From Mycteria americana (taxonomy: Eukaryota; Chordata; Aves; Ciconiiformes; Ciconiidae), in the NCBI RefSeq assembly GCF_035582795.1, contig NC_134368.1, forward strand, positions 186,001-250,000: a stretch of DNA of 64,000 nucleotides, given 5' to 3'. The first letter of the stretch is position 1. The number at the start of each line of letters is the position of its first letter. Both the position numbers and the translations under genes were made by a program. The notes beneath the pieces were generated by a model. It searched no databases and was not told the DNA's origin. It worked only from the letters and a program-made list of their open reading frames with translations. Positions 23,301 to 38,300 of the stretch are shown one piece after another.

Positions 23301-26300
23301 GGAGGTTGACGGTGCAGCTCATGCTGTAGGTTTTGTTCTCGTCATTCATAACAGCCCGGTAGTCGAGGAGCCGCTCCAGGAGCCCTGTCACCAGCGCAAC
23401 AAAGTTCTCCCCAGGCTTGGCCAGCTCAGGATGTCCTCGGCAGCAGCTGAGCAGGCTGGGGAGGAGAAGAGGTCAAGGGTCTCACTGCATGCTCCGCTCT
23501 GCAGCGCTCCCAACACTGCCCCGGCTCAGCTCCCCCATGGGGGGGGCAGCCCTCCCCCCCCCCCCCCCCCCCAACAAGGGACAAAAAGCAACACCTAGTC
23601 TGCAGTGAGACAGGACAAGCCCCGTGCTGCCCCCCATCAGGCACAGCAGGGACGGAGGAGAGACCTGACTGCTCCAGCCACCCTGCACACGCATCGGTGA
23701 TGGGCACCACGGGGCAGGAGCACAGCCTGGGCAGGGGCATCCCCTGGGGCAGGGACATTGCGGGGGGCAGGCAGGGGCAGGCATGGGCAGGCTGGCCAGG
23801 ACAGCAGCGGTGTGCAAGGGGCAGGTGATGCTTGGGCAGCAGGCTTCCTCCTGCTGCCTGAGTCCGGCTGCCCGAGTCCTGCTGCCAGGTCCTGCTCGCC
23901 CGAGAGGCATGCTCTGGGTCAGAGCACAGCGTGAGGAGGAGCAGGATGGCCGAGATTTGGCCGGGGCAGGATGATCAGCAAAGGGTCATGCCCTGGACAG
24001 AAGGTTGCGGGGATGTCACTGCACACTCACATGCTCTCAAAAAGCTGCTTGTACTGCTCATCTCCCCGGCCGCCCTCCACCTCGCTGTCCAGCTTGTGCA
24101 GGATCTCATCCTCAAACTGCAGAGACGTGCATGAGCGCAGGGGAGGATGTGCTGAGCTTGGCCCCAGGCTGCCATGGCTGCAGCCCCCTGGGACATGGGG
24201 CCACAGCGCTGGGACAGGAGGGGCTGCGGGAGCTGGAGCCAGCTCGGGCCCCCAAACAGCCCCCAGGCTCTGCTGCTACAGCCCTTCTCCCCGGGACTGC
24301 CTGGCACAGATGGGTCCCTGTCCCCCCTCCCAGGCCATACTGCTCCCTGGAGCGCACGGGTCGCCACGCTGCCCCGGCACAGACATGGCCCCATGCTCTC
24401 TAGGTCCCTGACTTGCTCCCCAGTCCCCATACCGCTCCTGCGCTCGCCTCGTCACCGTCCCCCAGCAGCCTGGGCCCGGCTGACCCCGGGGGTCTCTGGG
24501 CAGTGTCCTGTACCCCCTAAAGCCACAGCCTTCCCTGCTGGGGGTGGCAGGGCTGTGCCAGCCTGGGGTCCCCCGTCTCCCAGCTGATGCTCAGCCTTCA
24601 GGTCCACGGGATTTGTGCTCCGGCTGCAGCCAGTGGACCCAAAAGCCTGGGGGATCCTGCACATGCACAGTATGGGATGGGGGGTCTGGAGCAGATATCT
24701 GATTGCTGGTACCCCTTGGTACCCCTTGCCTGCACGCTGGGTCCCTCTGGGGTCTGCACATCCCAAACTGGGGGGACCTTGTCCCCCTGGGTCAGGGGCA
24801 CTGCCATGGTCAGCTCCTGAGCCGCAGAGCCCCTGTGCCACAGCAGGATGGCTCGGGGACATCCCCTGCGAAGGCCTCAGGTCCTCTGAGCCCAGCCATG
24901 CCCACACTGCTCCTCCAACGCAGCTCTCCTGTGGCTGCAGACCCGGGTGCGAGCAAGGGGCTGGGAAAGGGGCTGCAGTAGGACCCGCATCACCCGTGGA
25001 TCCGAGGGCAGTCCCAGCCCCTCTCCTCCCATGGGACGCCTCAACAGGGCGAAAGGCTTCCAGCTCGGAAGAGGCAAATGCCACCTAATCAAAAACTGGA
25101 AAAGCCTTTTGCATGGAGAAGACTCACAGCAACGAGGGAAGACAAATGGAAATGCAGGAGGTCTGTGCAGACCTCCCCCCTCCCACTGTTCTTGTTTTCA
25201 GCCAGTGCCGGGACCGGCTGAGCGGGTGACGCCTGACCTGTCCCTGCTTGTCCCTGGGAAATCCTCTGCATCGCCCAGTGGCTCTCCCTGCTCCTCATGT
25301 CCCTGCCAGCTCCCCCTGTCCCCTGTCCCTCATCCCTCCCTCCTGCAGCCCCACATCCTAGGATGAGAGAGGGGAGGCTGCGCATCACCTCAATCCACCC
25401 CAAAAGGGACGGCCCAGCCTGGGTGAGGAGCAGGATCCGGCCATGTTGGCTTCCTGCCACGGCCCAGCCACAGCCCTGGGCACTCACCCGGCTGAAGCTC
25501 TTGGTCAGCTGGTACTCGCAGAGCATCATGTCAAAGAAGATGGGGATGGTGGACTTGCGCAGCTCCAGCTCCGGCACGAGCGTCATCTCCAGGATGGGAC
25601 CCACCATGCCCGGGATGAACTCGATTTTGCGATGGCCTGGGGAGGGCAGGGAAGGCTGGGGGTCCCGGGCTTTTGCAGCCTGCCTCCCGGGGCCAGCCCT
25701 GGGGGCCCCGAGGCCCCAACAGGCAGCAACGCATGGAAGACGAGGGGGAGCAGTGCCAGGAGGTCTGCACGCCTGGCACAGGCGGCCACAGCAGAGCCAG
25801 GCAATCCTGTGGGGCGGCCATGCTGGTGGGCAGGTAATGCTGCATGGCCAGGACAGCACGGCAAACACTTGGCTGTGGTACCATGAGCTGGGGTTGTGCT
25901 GGTGTCCTGGAGGCCCTGGCACATGTGAACAACCCACGCGGGAGCCTGCAGGCTCCCATCACTGCTCCACCGCTGCACCGCGGGCTGCCCCACACACTCC
26001 ACGCAGCTCCCTGCTCTCTGCTGGGGCATGGGGCAGAGACCCGAGGTGCTGCGTCCTCCCAGCCTGCCTGGCCCCGAGATGCTTCCGGCTGTGCGACCCA
26101 CACCGTGCAGGGGAAACAAGGCAAGGCAGGAGCCCGCAGGACTGGGGAAGAGGAAGGCAGGGCTGCAGGCAGACACCAGCCCAGAGAGGGGAGGCTGCCT
26201 GCAGGGAGTGTGAGCTCATGACTGGCCACAGTGCCTGCGGGCTCGCACACCCGCGGCCTTGCATGCCTGCAGATGTGTACATCCCACAGGATCACATATC

Positions 26301-29300
26301 CCACAGACTTGCACATCGTGCAGCATCCCACAGATTGCACATTCTACCGGCTCGCACGTCCCACAGGTTTGCACACCTGCAGGTTCACACACCTGCAGAC
26401 TCATACACCCTGCTCGTGCCTGCAGGCTCCCATGCCCCACACTGGCAACATCCCACTCCCCAGTGCCCATTTTGGGGACAGTGCTGATGAACGCCAGCCT
26501 GCAGAGACTCGCCAAGCCTCCTCATTGCTGGCCACACTGTGGCTTACCTAGGTTGTACCACATGTCCCGAATGGCAGCTCCGATCGTGGCTCTCATGTCC
26601 CCGTACCTGCCAGGATGGATGTTGGTCAGCATCGCTCTGCAGCCTGGGGCGCAGCGTCCAGGCCAGGAGCCCAAGCACAGCCCAACCGACTCATCCCAAA
26701 ATTCCTGACCCCACGGTGTGGCAGCAGGTGGGCAGGAACCTGAAGCAGAGCTGCAGAGCTCGGCCCCAAGGTGATGCTGGCAGGTGGCTGGGCCGGGGAG
26801 GGCCAGCAAAGGCAAGGGTGACTCACTTGGCCAGGATGCTGTTGCGCTTGGCCTGGGAGAAGTTCTCCAGCTGCAGGGAGTCCTGGGTGAGGAAAGCCAC
26901 GGCCAGGTGGAAATAGTTGTTCCAAAGCTGCAGTGAAAACATAGGGACGAATGCCAGGCTGGGTGGCACGGCGGCTGGGGGGGAAGGCAGCACCAAGTGC
27001 CAGGCTGGGTCCCTTCCTGGTCCCCGCAGGGCACAGGTAGCCCCGGGGCCGGGGCAGCGCCCGCTCACCTGCAGCTCGAAGCTGCTGTTGCTCAGGAACA
27101 TCTCTGTCAAGGTCGCAGCAAACTGGTTGATGGCGCGCAGGAACTCCCTGTGGAGCGAGCGGCCGCAGGGCGCTGAGCAGAGGGCAGCCGCGCTGCTTGC
27201 CCACCGCTCGCAGGCAGGGCCGAACGGCAGCGAGGGGAGAGCCGGGCTGGCGGCTCCCGGCGATGGAGAGGCAAGGGGCGGGGGGGGGGCAGGCAGGGGC
27301 CAGGCCTCGCCGTGCACCGGGGCTGGGCTCACAGCGTGCTCCTGCCTGCATCCATCCACACTCCAGCTGGCCCTTTCTGCTCACTGCGGTGCAGCCGAGT
27401 GCTGCCCGGGTGCACCGGTCCTGCATGCCGGGCATCCCTGCCATGCGCAGACACCCAGGGCGGGAGGGATGGGGTGTCTGGCGTCAGCTTCCCGCTGCCT
27501 CCCGGGAGCCCCCCCAAGCACACCGACGGGGCTGCAGAGAGCAGCTCTGCCACCCGGCTCCCAGATGGGGCCAGACTGTCCCAGGGCACAGCAGGAAGCA
27601 TCTGGAGCTGCCCCAAGCCAGCCCGAGCATGGACCCAGGGCTGTTTGAGGGGGATCTGGCGGGAGCTAAGCTAGCCTTAGGCTGCCCGGCACAGCCCTGC
27701 TGCAGTGCCTGCGTGCCCTCTGCCCAGGCCCCAGGAAGGCACCCCAGGTTCTCACATCCAGCCCCAATATCCGCCTGTGGGTCCCTCCCAGCCCAGAGAT
27801 CCTCACCGGTTCTGCACCATGTTCATCACCATCCAGTCACAGGGGTACACCATCTTGCCAATCAGGTCCTTGAAGAGGATGAAGGTCTCCATGAGGAAGT
27901 CCTGCCAGGGAGGAGGAGATGTCAGGAGCTGGGCTTGACCACGATGCCCTCCCGGGGTGATGCTGTGCTGAGCACCGGGGCTGGGAGCGACCCTCGCCAC
28001 CCGACAGCGAGAGCTTCACCTCCGTGGAGCGGGGATGTGGGCTGTGCCGGGGTCCAGGGCAGGTGGCACCAGTGCTGGGTGCCCAGGTGCAGGCAGGGCA
28101 CTGGGACCGGTGGGATGCCCAAGCTGAGACATGGGGCGGAGAGGCAGGGAGGTGCCAGTGACAGAGGGCCCCGGTCTCGCTGCGCGGAGCAGCACTCACC
28201 ATCAGCTCGGGCCGCGAGGGAAATGCCTTGATGTAGGAGCTGTAGTGGTCCTTGTCCATCTGGCTCAGGATGGCGGCCATGCAGGCCACATAGTGACTCT
28301 GGGGGAGAGGGGCTGGTCAGGCACTGCCGAGGCCCCACGGCCAGCACCATGGGGTGCACTGGGGCCGAGGGGGGCCCCCCGTGGCCAGCACTGCGGGGTG
28401 CACTGGGGCAAGGGGGGCCCTGCGCACCCGTCCGTGTTCCTCCAGCTGGTCCGTACCCCAGAGCCCCAGCTGCCCTGGGGCCCCCTCGCCCTCCGTGGTA
28501 CCCTCCTCCCCGGATCTCCAGACCTCTCCTCCTGCCCCACTCAGTGCTGGCTCCTACAGCCAGCCCTTCCTCTCCCGGTCCCACGCACCCCGCTCCGCGG
28601 GTGGGACAGCTCTGACACCTGCCATGACACTGGGGAGGACACAGACATAACTATATAGCATATTTGCTGTAGCATACACCTGTAATTTTTAAGGTCATTT
28701 AGGGCAGTATGTGGATGTAAGTGCAGTTTGAAAACGGCAAGCAGCTTCTTTCTGGAGGCTGATGTGTCTAGACTGCCTCTAGCAAAGGGTCCCAAATTGA
28801 GCCATTAATTCCACTCCTGTTCTGGGTACTCACAGCTTTGTTGCGAGATGAGCAGTGCGGCAATGGCACAGGCTGACCAGGATGCCTGTCTCTGCAATGT
28901 GCGAAAGGCCGCGCCTGATCACCAAATTGTGCTCAGCTGCATTGCTTGTGAAAGGAGGCGTGGATGGCAGGGTGCAACACCCACCTGCTGCTCACCACAG
29001 CGTTTCATCTTCCATTTAGCTAATTAGTGCAACATGTTCTTGACAATACTTCTAACATAGATGAGTCTGCAATAGGCTTGCTCTTGGGACAAAGCTACAG
29101 GAAACTCCACGGGGAACTGAGCAGCCATGGAAGCCCAAAAGCCACCAGGGTCAGGGCTCCGGGCCACTGAACAGGAGTGTTGCTCAATCGCCAGGATCCT
29201 CCTGAGCTCTGCTCATGCAGACAGTGGCCAGCTGCAGCACTGAGCTCAGAGAGACACTTTAAAGCATTACTTCCCCAAAGGATGGCTGCTGCTGGACAGA

Positions 29301-32300
29301 AGGGACAGTCCCCTGGTGGGGCAGTTTGCAAGGAGACACCACCACAGCCCACGCCTGGGTGCGTGCAAAGCAGCTGCAAGCCCTCCTGTGACATTTTAGG
29401 AGTCTGTATCCCAGGAGTCGCCCCACAGCCAAAGTCACCCAGGGACACAGCAGCCCTGGTCCAGCCCCCACAGCGCAGCAGCAGAGTCAGCGAGTGGAAA
29501 AGCTGGCTGCTCTCAGCATCAACCACCGCTGCAAGGGTGCTGTCACCCCACACACCACCACCACTGCACGTGCCGGGGAGCATACAAACCAACCCAACCA
29601 CCCTTGGAAGCGCCACGGTGTGCTGGGGATGGGCAGAGCCCGGGGTCGGTCAGGGCACTCCAACGTGGTGGGAAGCCTGGCAGTGCCAGGGCTGAGGGGG
29701 GCCACGAGAGCGCCTGACGCTCCCTATTATTAAAGACCCAGTTTTCAGCGGTGTCCAGCATAGCCCACGTGTGACTACTCAGCCGGAAAGCTGTCCTGGG
29801 GGTGCACCCGGGGCTGGAAACTGTGGGAAAAGGGTGGCTATTTCTGGGGGTAAGAGCATCATCTGGCAGGCTCAGGAGGAGCGAAGGCCCTGCCGTGCCC
29901 CAGTGCCACCGACAGAGCTTTGTGGGTGGCTTCAGGTGCCAACACTTCCCCGGACACCGTTGTGCTGAGCGCGCTGCAAGGGCACCGCTGGGCGCTGAGC
30001 ACCGCTGCCCGTCCAGGGCGCGCAGGAGCAGCGCCGGTGGCACTGCAGGAAGGCACGGCAAGGGGCGATGCAGGCTCCTTCCAGCCCTGGCAGGTCAGCC
30101 GCTGCCAGAGCTTCCCCCGGCTCATTCCACCGGCTCCAGTGATCCCCTGCTCCGTGGCAGGGACGGAGCCCCGTCACAGCCCCAGGCCAGCCCTTGCCGG
30201 CTGCACGGAGCAGCCAGAGGAGGGGGCATTTCAGAGGCCAAAGGGGACAGCCCAGGGCCACTCGGCTGCTGCCTGCGACCAAGGGCCCTGGGTTCGTCCC
30301 GCTGGCCCCTGGGCAGCCCCGGCAGCGGGGCCGGGGGAGCTCCTCTGGAAGGGCTGCAGCATGCGGCAGGGGATTGCTGTGGGGAAGCACTGTGCCCCAC
30401 AGCCAGCCCTGGCTGCCGTCCAAGGTGCAGGCAGGTTTGAAGGGAATTATCTTATAAGAAGCAAATGAATAAAAAACCGACAGATCCCAGTCCTTTTAGC
30501 ATCAAAATGAAGCCACAGACCTGAAGCTTCCCTGCTGAATGCTGGCATGCAGCAGGAGCAGCAGCACCTGCACGCAGGGAGGCCACACAGGCATGCCGCA
30601 GAGATCCTGCAGATACCCAGGTCACTGGCTGCCTGCGGCTGCCTGCATGAGTCCAAGTGAGTACAACTTGCCCACCAAGCTGGAGGCAAGTGCCTCCTCA
30701 CCGTGCAGCATGGCCTGCTCCCAGGACTCGGCTTGGGAGCAGGGGATACCTTGCCTGCAAGGAAGCAAGCACTAAGCGCTGGCAAAGTGGGGAAAGTGCC
30801 ACAAATCCACCTATGTTCCCTAAGCATCCATGTGTGCGATGCCACGGAGTCCTGGTCTTGGGAGAGACCCCATGGTGGGAGCCAGGGTTGCCTTCCCCAC
30901 TGACAGAGCCCGGCTGTGCAGCCATGCTGCCACTGGGGCAGAGCAGGAGCAGCCTGAGCCTTCGCTGAGGTTCTGGGGGGCCATTTCTCATGTACCAGCC
31001 AGGGGTGCACGTCACCCACCATCGTGGCAGAGAGAAGCACTGCGCAACCAGCACAGCCCCGTGGGGAATGTGGGGCAAGGCAGGAAGGCGACGGGAGGAA
31101 ACTTTTGTGGCAAGCCAGTCTGTTCTGGGCATTTGATGAGATCAGTTCAGTCATCTGGAAACAGCGGTTCTGGTGGCTGCTGGAATTCGATTCAGGTGAA
31201 CTCCCTGCACCGCCTGCTACACCACCTTCAAGGGAAACTGTATTTACATTTAAATTGCATTACTGGGAGCCACGCAGCCAGGGACTGCTACACATATGGA
31301 TGTGATTTGTCCTGTGGATGGTGTGTGCGTGGGGAACGGGCCCAGGGATAGCCCAGCACAGCACTGGCCCTCAAACCCGCTGGGTGGTCACAGACGCGAA
31401 CGGTGCCAGACAGCCCCCAGCTAAGCCACAGTCCCGCCGCCCAGCACCTCCTGGAGCCACTGCCCCAGCTGCTGCAGCCCCGGCACGACCCCAGCGCGGC
31501 TGGGACACCTGGCACAGGGCAGGGCTGCAGGGAGGACAGGCTAAAAGCTGGAGAAGAGGGTCTGTGGTCTCCGGGGGGATGCTGCACTCCTGTCTGCTGC
31601 TCCCCAGCTCGGGGACCCGTCACAGCCCCTGCCCGCCGCTGTGGCGTGGCTCCTGCCGCCCTGCAGCCCTGCTTGGGTCAAAGGCCACCTTCCCCGGTGC
31701 CCACGGCCGCACCGCCTGCCGCCGCGCTCCCAGCCCCGGGACGGGCACGGGCCTTTCCCCGGTGCAGCGGCTCCTGGGCCCAGTGGCGCTGCTGGGCTGG
31801 GGCAGGCTGGGGGACCGCGGGGGGACAGGGGCTGCGTCCCGCCGTGTGCCCGGCCCCAAGCACCGGACCGGCCCCGGCGCCTGCACCTGCACCCCCCCGG
31901 GGCGGGCGCTGCCCGGAGCCTCGGCGATGCCGGCCCCTTCCCCCGCCCCGCGGCGGCTCTGCCCTCTCCGCCCGCCCGACACCGCGGAGCAGCGCCGGGT
32001 GCCCGCGGTGCCAGAGCAGGAGCGCGGGGCCGGCGATGCGCGGCTCCGGGCGTGCAGCCCTCGCACCGCCCGGGGACCCCGGCCCGGGCAGGACCCGGCC
32101 GAGAGGCAGCAGGTACCGGGGCTCCGGGGCTCGGCACGGCACAGCACCCCGGCGCGTTCCCCGCCGCGGGGCTCCGCCCGAGCAGCCCCGGGCCCCGCGT
32201 CCCGCCGGCACCGCCGCCAGCTCCCGCCCGCCGCTCCGGCGCCGACACCGCCTCCGCCCCGCCCCGCCCCCGCCGGCTCCGCCCCGGTACCGGCGAGCCC

Positions 32301-35300
32301 GCGCGGCTCCGCCCCGCCGTGCCCCGCGCCCGCCGCCCCGCGCCCGCCGCTGCCCGACCCGCGCCGCCGCCGAGCACCAGGTACCGGGCGGGCTGGGGAG
32401 CGGGGCCCCGGCCGGCGGACCGCACCGGAGCGGGGCGGCGGCCGCGCCGGGCTCTGCGGGCATCGGCCCTGCGGCGCCCGCTCGCAGCGTCGGGAGCGGC
32501 GCGGCGACGGCACCCGGGCCGGGACCGGGACCCCGGGCAGCGCGGGCTCCCGGGCGGGGCGGCAGCGCCGCGGCCGGAGCGGGGGGACGCGCGGCCGGGG
32601 GCGGTGGGGCGGGGATGCGGGGCGGGGCGGGGACCCCGGGGCAAGGGACCGCGGAGCGGTACGGGGAGCCCCGAAGCCGGGACTCCGCGGCCGGGCGGTG
32701 CCCCCGGCTGCGCCGGGGCGGCACGGGCACCCGCGGCCGGGAGCCGGGCGCAGCGGCCCGCGGGATGCGCGGTGGCCGGTGGGGCCGGGGCACGGAGCCG
32801 GGCTGGGGGGGGATCCGCGGTGCCCCTTCCTCCCCGCCGCCCGTGCGCGGTGCCCGGCCCCGAGCGGCCTCGGCCGCCCCGGCGCCCCGCGCTGCGGGGG
32901 TCGCGGCACTCCCCGGGTCCTCCCCTCCTCTGCCCCGCCGCCGAGCAGGAGCTGCCCGGGGAAGCGTGGGAGGCCCGGGGCCGGTGGCACCCTGCACCTA
33001 GCAGCCTACGCCAGACACCTGCACTGAGCACTCCGCACTGAGGCGGCCGGTGGCACCCCGCACCGAGCACCCTACACCAGGCACCCTGCACTGAGCACCC
33101 CGCACTGAGGCGGCCGGTGGCACCCTGCACCGAGCAAGCCGCTGGCTGCCATGGCAGGGGTCTCTGGGGGACACAGCCATGCTGGAGGCGGTGGCATGGT
33201 GTGCAGCCGAGGGAGATAAATCTGTGCTGAGAGCTGCTGTGTTAGAGGAGCTGAAGACCCCTGAGGGTCGGGCTTCTCTGTGCTGCAGCCCCGCTGCCCG
33301 CTCCGCCTGCCCTGCTGTGCCGTCCCGGCCCGTGGCACCTCCGCTCGCCGAGCAGCTCCGTGCAGGAGATGCGGGGAGGGAGCTGCGCTCCGGGAGCAGC
33401 CTGCCTCGCTCAGCTCGGCTGGCTGGCGCTCTGCTCCCCCTCGTTAGGAGACGCGTCCATCAGCCAGGGCTGTGTTTGGTTGACACACGCACACACATGA
33501 TCCCAGGGATGTCACTTTCTGTACCGCACGCCGCACTGACGCCGGCCGAGGGTACGGCTGCTCGCGCTGGAGGGATTCAGCCCACGTTGCTCCCAGCAGC
33601 TCCCAGCGCCGTGCTCTGCATTCAAGGCCTTTGTGTCTGCCGGTGGGGCTTCGGCAGCCGCTGAGGCAGGAGCAGAGCCAGGCGCAGCCTTAGCTGCTCC
33701 CCGTGAAATAGGAAAGCGCAGTTTTCGGGGCTGCTCCAGTCCCTCTTCTCCCCACGGGAGCGCACACAAAACCCAGTTAGAGCTGCGGTTCCTCACAGAC
33801 GTGCAGGGGCAGCCTAGAGAAGAGGTCTCCACAGGGCCCTTTTTATGTTCAGAGCACGATGTGGACACGTATGAGTAGTCGCCGGGACCTGGGCTTTACC
33901 GGTGTGTGCCCGCACGGGGACAGCGGGTGTCAGCTGGGCTGTCTGCCTGCTCTCGGAGGTGCAGAGTGCTCCTTGCCAGCTTGCAGCTCCAGCGGTCTCC
34001 ACACTCGACACCTCCCGGGGGGCATGAGAGTGAGCCCCCTGGGACAGCTGTGGTGGCAGGGGACGCTGGGGACTGCCGGCTGCGCTCCCTCCTTGCTGGT
34101 GCTGCCCGAGGAGAGGGGCTGGAGAGCCGAGGGGGAACTGACTCCCAGGCAGAACCGGGCTTAGGCTGGCACCCACTGTCCTTACCCGATGTGTCTCCTC
34201 TCTGCGGGAAGTGTTCAGTCCTTCTAGCGTGCTTGGAGGAGCAGAGTGGATTTAAACGCAGAAGCTCCTTTAGACTGAGGTTATCTTCTTTATGAATTAT
34301 AATTATTATAATTATTTAATAGTATGGTAGCATCCAGAGGCCACAAATAATTAGTGGGTCTATTCCCATCTGTAGTAACAATACTATTTCAGTCCTAACT
34401 GGTGCTTTTGGACAGGGTCTCTCTTGCGTGTTTACAAAGATGGTCTGTATCATCCTGGCTGTTTGGTGGGTGGGGAAACCGAGGCACACGGCAAAGAAAT
34501 ACACTTGCTAATTCCTAAATTCCCCTGGTAGCCAGCATTGTCTAAAGCGCATAAAGATAAAGGGGGGGCCGGCGATGGCATTGGTAATCCACTTAAAGGC
34601 AGGAATTTGTATTCTGAAACGACATTCTGCCTATCTGTGCTGGGAGGCTGCAGCCGCAGAGGCCTCCCGCGCTGGCTGCCAGGACCACGGCCGGGCAAGC
34701 ACCGGTGGGATGGGGGGTTGCCCCGTGGGGGGCAGACGAGGCTGCTGCGGGGGGCACTGCCTGCACCCGGGGCTGAGCTCCCAGGAGTCTGGACTGGCGC
34801 ACGCAGGGTCGACCAGGGCGCTGTGGTTGCCTCTGTGAACTGCTGGGCGGCGAAGCCTTTCTAGCTTTTTCCAGAAATGTGCTTTGTGGACAGCTTGTAG
34901 CTTTCTAATAAGATTTCTGGCATGCGAAGGAGCACACGGAGTCCCAGTCTGTCAGGTCCCCCAGCTCGGCCGGCTGCTCCTCTCGCTGGGGCGGTTTGAT
35001 TCCAGATGGGTGCCTGAGCGCCTTTCTCCAAGAGGTGAGAAGTTCCTCCCCAGGAAAGCGCGGAGCTGCGGGAAGTCTGGTGATGAGCCGTGTCTCTCGT
35101 GGCCAAAAGTCTTTGGGCTGTGTCCTACTTCCCTTGTCCTGTAATCACTGCAGGAATAGCCCATGTCGGAGGCGCCAGCAGAGCCTCAGTGCTTCGGTGC
35201 TGGGCACCGGCCGAGCTCTCCCGCTCTCTGGGCTGGATCTCCACATCAAGCGTTTTCCCACATCCATGCAGCTGCGCAAGGCGTCCGGGACTCGGAGGAA

Positions 35301-38300
35301 CGTGATATTGCCCATGCCACATTCACTGGGAAGGAAGCAGCTAAACAAGGTGTTTGCTTCCTCCCATGGTGGTCTCTTCTGTAGCCCCTAGGAAAGGTGC
35401 TGAACCGCAGTGCGTGGCAGCAGCTGCAGACTGCGCGAGGGATGCTGGCCTGCTCTTCCACGGAGGTGGCTGAGGGAAGACTTGGGACATGAAACAAACT
35501 CCTCCTGACCTCATCCTGCTCCATACGGGCTGTCTGCCCGTGTTCTCCTGGGTAGGTCACCCTAACTTTTCATGTATCATTTAAAATGGTGATATCAGTG
35601 CTCCTCTGCCTGGCAAAGAGAGGTGGGAAAGCAAGCGGGTAGCAGTGAGAACACAGGCACTACTGTCATGACAGCTGTATTAGCATCCATGGGAGACAGA
35701 GGAATAATTTGGCTTCTGCAGGCTTCTGAAGGCTTTGTGCAAAGGCTTTGTACTTCACTGTGTCTCCTGACCACGTAAAGTCTCCATCTGACAGCACCAG
35801 CGTATCTGCAGTTGAAAGGGAGAGGAGCAATGCAAGTGAGAGTCGGTGATCTCTGCATGCCAGGAGGAGGATGTTGTTGCTTCTTCCCTAATTAATGGGA
35901 TCCCTTCCATGGGGCATTAGCCGTGGCACGTGTGGCAAGGGTGGCTGGGATCCTCAGGCAGCCCTGGAGCGGTGCCCGCAGGGTGCCCAGGGGTGCTGGT
36001 GCTGCGGGGAGGCGGGTGGCGGGGGCTCCCTGCTCCGGCCGGGCAACGAGGGCCTTCTCCTGGGCCCTGTGGCTGGGAGAGTGACTAATTTTCCTGCAGA
36101 GCACTTCAGCCAGTGACCTAAATAGAGATGCGTGCAGATCGCTCGGCTCGTGCAAGCTGCTGCTTGCACCAGGCCCCAGCTGACACAGGGGAGGACCTCC
36201 CCGGAGGTGCCGGGCAATGCTCGCGGGGGGTGCTGGGGGTGCTGCGGAGCACGAGGTGCTCGGGGCACTGCCCTGGCTGCAGGGGACTGTGCCTGCCATC
36301 CTTAGCCAGGCCAGCCCAGGTGTTCCTGGTGGAGCCCCAGCGTGTTCAAGCAGAGCCTAAGACCTTGCCTTGAATGCTCCCAGGAGGGAGGAGGTCAAGC
36401 GCCGTGGGTGTGGAGGGAGGCTGCGAGGATCATCGGAGACATGGGGAGCTTGCCTCGGGGGACGCTGGCAGAGCTGGGCTTGCTGAGCACTGCGAAGCGT
36501 GGCCAGAGAAAGAATGTGTGTCCTCGCTGTGAACGCACGAGGGCTGAACGCTAAGAAGGGTGAAGAGCTGTTCAAGCGGAAGCACTATATTGGCATGAAC
36601 ACAGTCGGATATAAACTGGCCGTGATTAAGTGCCTGCAGGAAATTAGAAGGTCTGTGAGCCTCCGAGCAGCCGGGCTCTGGAAGAGCCTCCAAGACAATC
36701 GCGAGGGTAGGGCAGGAGCTGGCTTTGTGGTGGAGCTTCCTCAGCAAGGAACCGGATTTTGCGTTTGCTAGCCGCCCGAGGAGATCCTCTTCGTCCTCTT
36801 AGTCCTCCATCCTCGGGTCCCACAGATGCTCCGATCCAAGTACAAATGCGTCGAGTCCTCTCAGAGCCAAAGTGGAATTAAGCTCTGCTGTCGAGTGATG
36901 TGCTGTGAACCTGGCTCCTGCCCGGTCCTCCGCTGAGAGCAAATGCCTCATCCTCTGGTGCCACCCCTCCCAGCACCGGTAGCACCTCTTTCCTTTCCAG
37001 AGATCAGGAAAAGCAAAGGTTTTGTCCCAGGAGAAGCCGTTGTACCCAGTGAGTGGAGCTGGGTAATTAGCTGTTCTCTTCTGCAGTTCCAGGAGAATAT
37101 GACTTCCTCTCTCATAAATCTAATCTCCTGGCTTCCTGCGTCTTGAGGAGAAGATTTATGTGTCTGCTCTGGTTTTCCCTCTGCCACAGACATTACCAGG
37201 AGGACGAGGTGGAGGATGGGTGGAGAAAGGGCCAAAGCTGGCCGGGGGCGGGCAGGGTTGTTCACGGCTGTGGGGGGCAGCTGGACCCTCCGTCGGTGCC
37301 TGCAGTCCCGCTGTTTGATGGCTGAAGCTGTGGTCTGCCCAGCAGCCTCGTCGGTCCCGGGCTGGTCTCTCCCACAGGACACCGACGTCCGTCGAGTCAG
37401 GAGGAAGAGCTGAGCTGGGCCTTGCTGCCCCAGCAGAGGAGCAGGCAGGCAGGCAGGCAGGCAGCTGGAGGCTTTCCCTCTGCTCTGCAGTATTTTTGGT
37501 GGATGCAGGTAGCTTTCTAGACAGGACGGTGTGAAACAGGGCTCTGTTCCTCTGAGGTCAACCCTGCAGCCCATGAGAGACGAGTCTCAAGGTACAAAAC
37601 CAGAAGATTTAGTGCCTCCCTCTCACAAAATTCATCATCAATCAATGCTGGCCAAAGAGGAGTCATGGGGCCATTGGCTCTCCAAGGGGAGATTCACAAG
37701 CCCTTTACAGGTTACAGGTTGCTGAGAGTGCACCGGCAAAGCGAGGGCTGGTGATGCAGAACCAGGTTTTGGATCCCACCATCCAAAGTGGTGTGGCAGG
37801 TTCATGGATCCAAAGGGCTCCAGGCTGGGCATGGCAGCTGGGCTGATGTGTGATTCAGGGCCCCGGCGCTGCTCACAAATCCCCATCGTTCTGAGGAGTA
37901 TTTGATGTTTGTGGGGAGCGAGGACAATCTGAGGGCTGGGTGGGAGTTGGCACCTGAAGTTCACTGGTGTCCATGGCCAGGTCATAGGAAGCCCTCCCTG
38001 ATGCTTCCTCAGCTCCTGGGCCCATTCAGCAGAGGACATGTCATTCCCAACTGCACTGAGCATCCAGCTGAACTGGAGAGCCAAAGTACGCTGAAGTACT
38101 TGTGTCATCTATCGCACTATAGCGGTGTCGTCTGGTTTTATCTATACATCATCTGATGTGACCTGCTTTCTCACCTTATTCATGCACTTGTAATTTCCAT
38201 ATGAAGTAGAGGAGAAAAACACCCAGACCTTAAAAAATTGCCAAGACGGAGGATCCACCACCATGCAAATCCTTTCCAAGTTGCTCTAGCGCCGGCTGTC

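Noticed and set aside
31318-33130. Overlapping open frames of 439-569 codons on both strands
   Set aside because: They sit on a CpG island almost lacking A/T, so stop codons are rare in all frames. The translations are Arg/Pro/Gly/Ala-rich with no domain, and similar frames occur on both strands at once.
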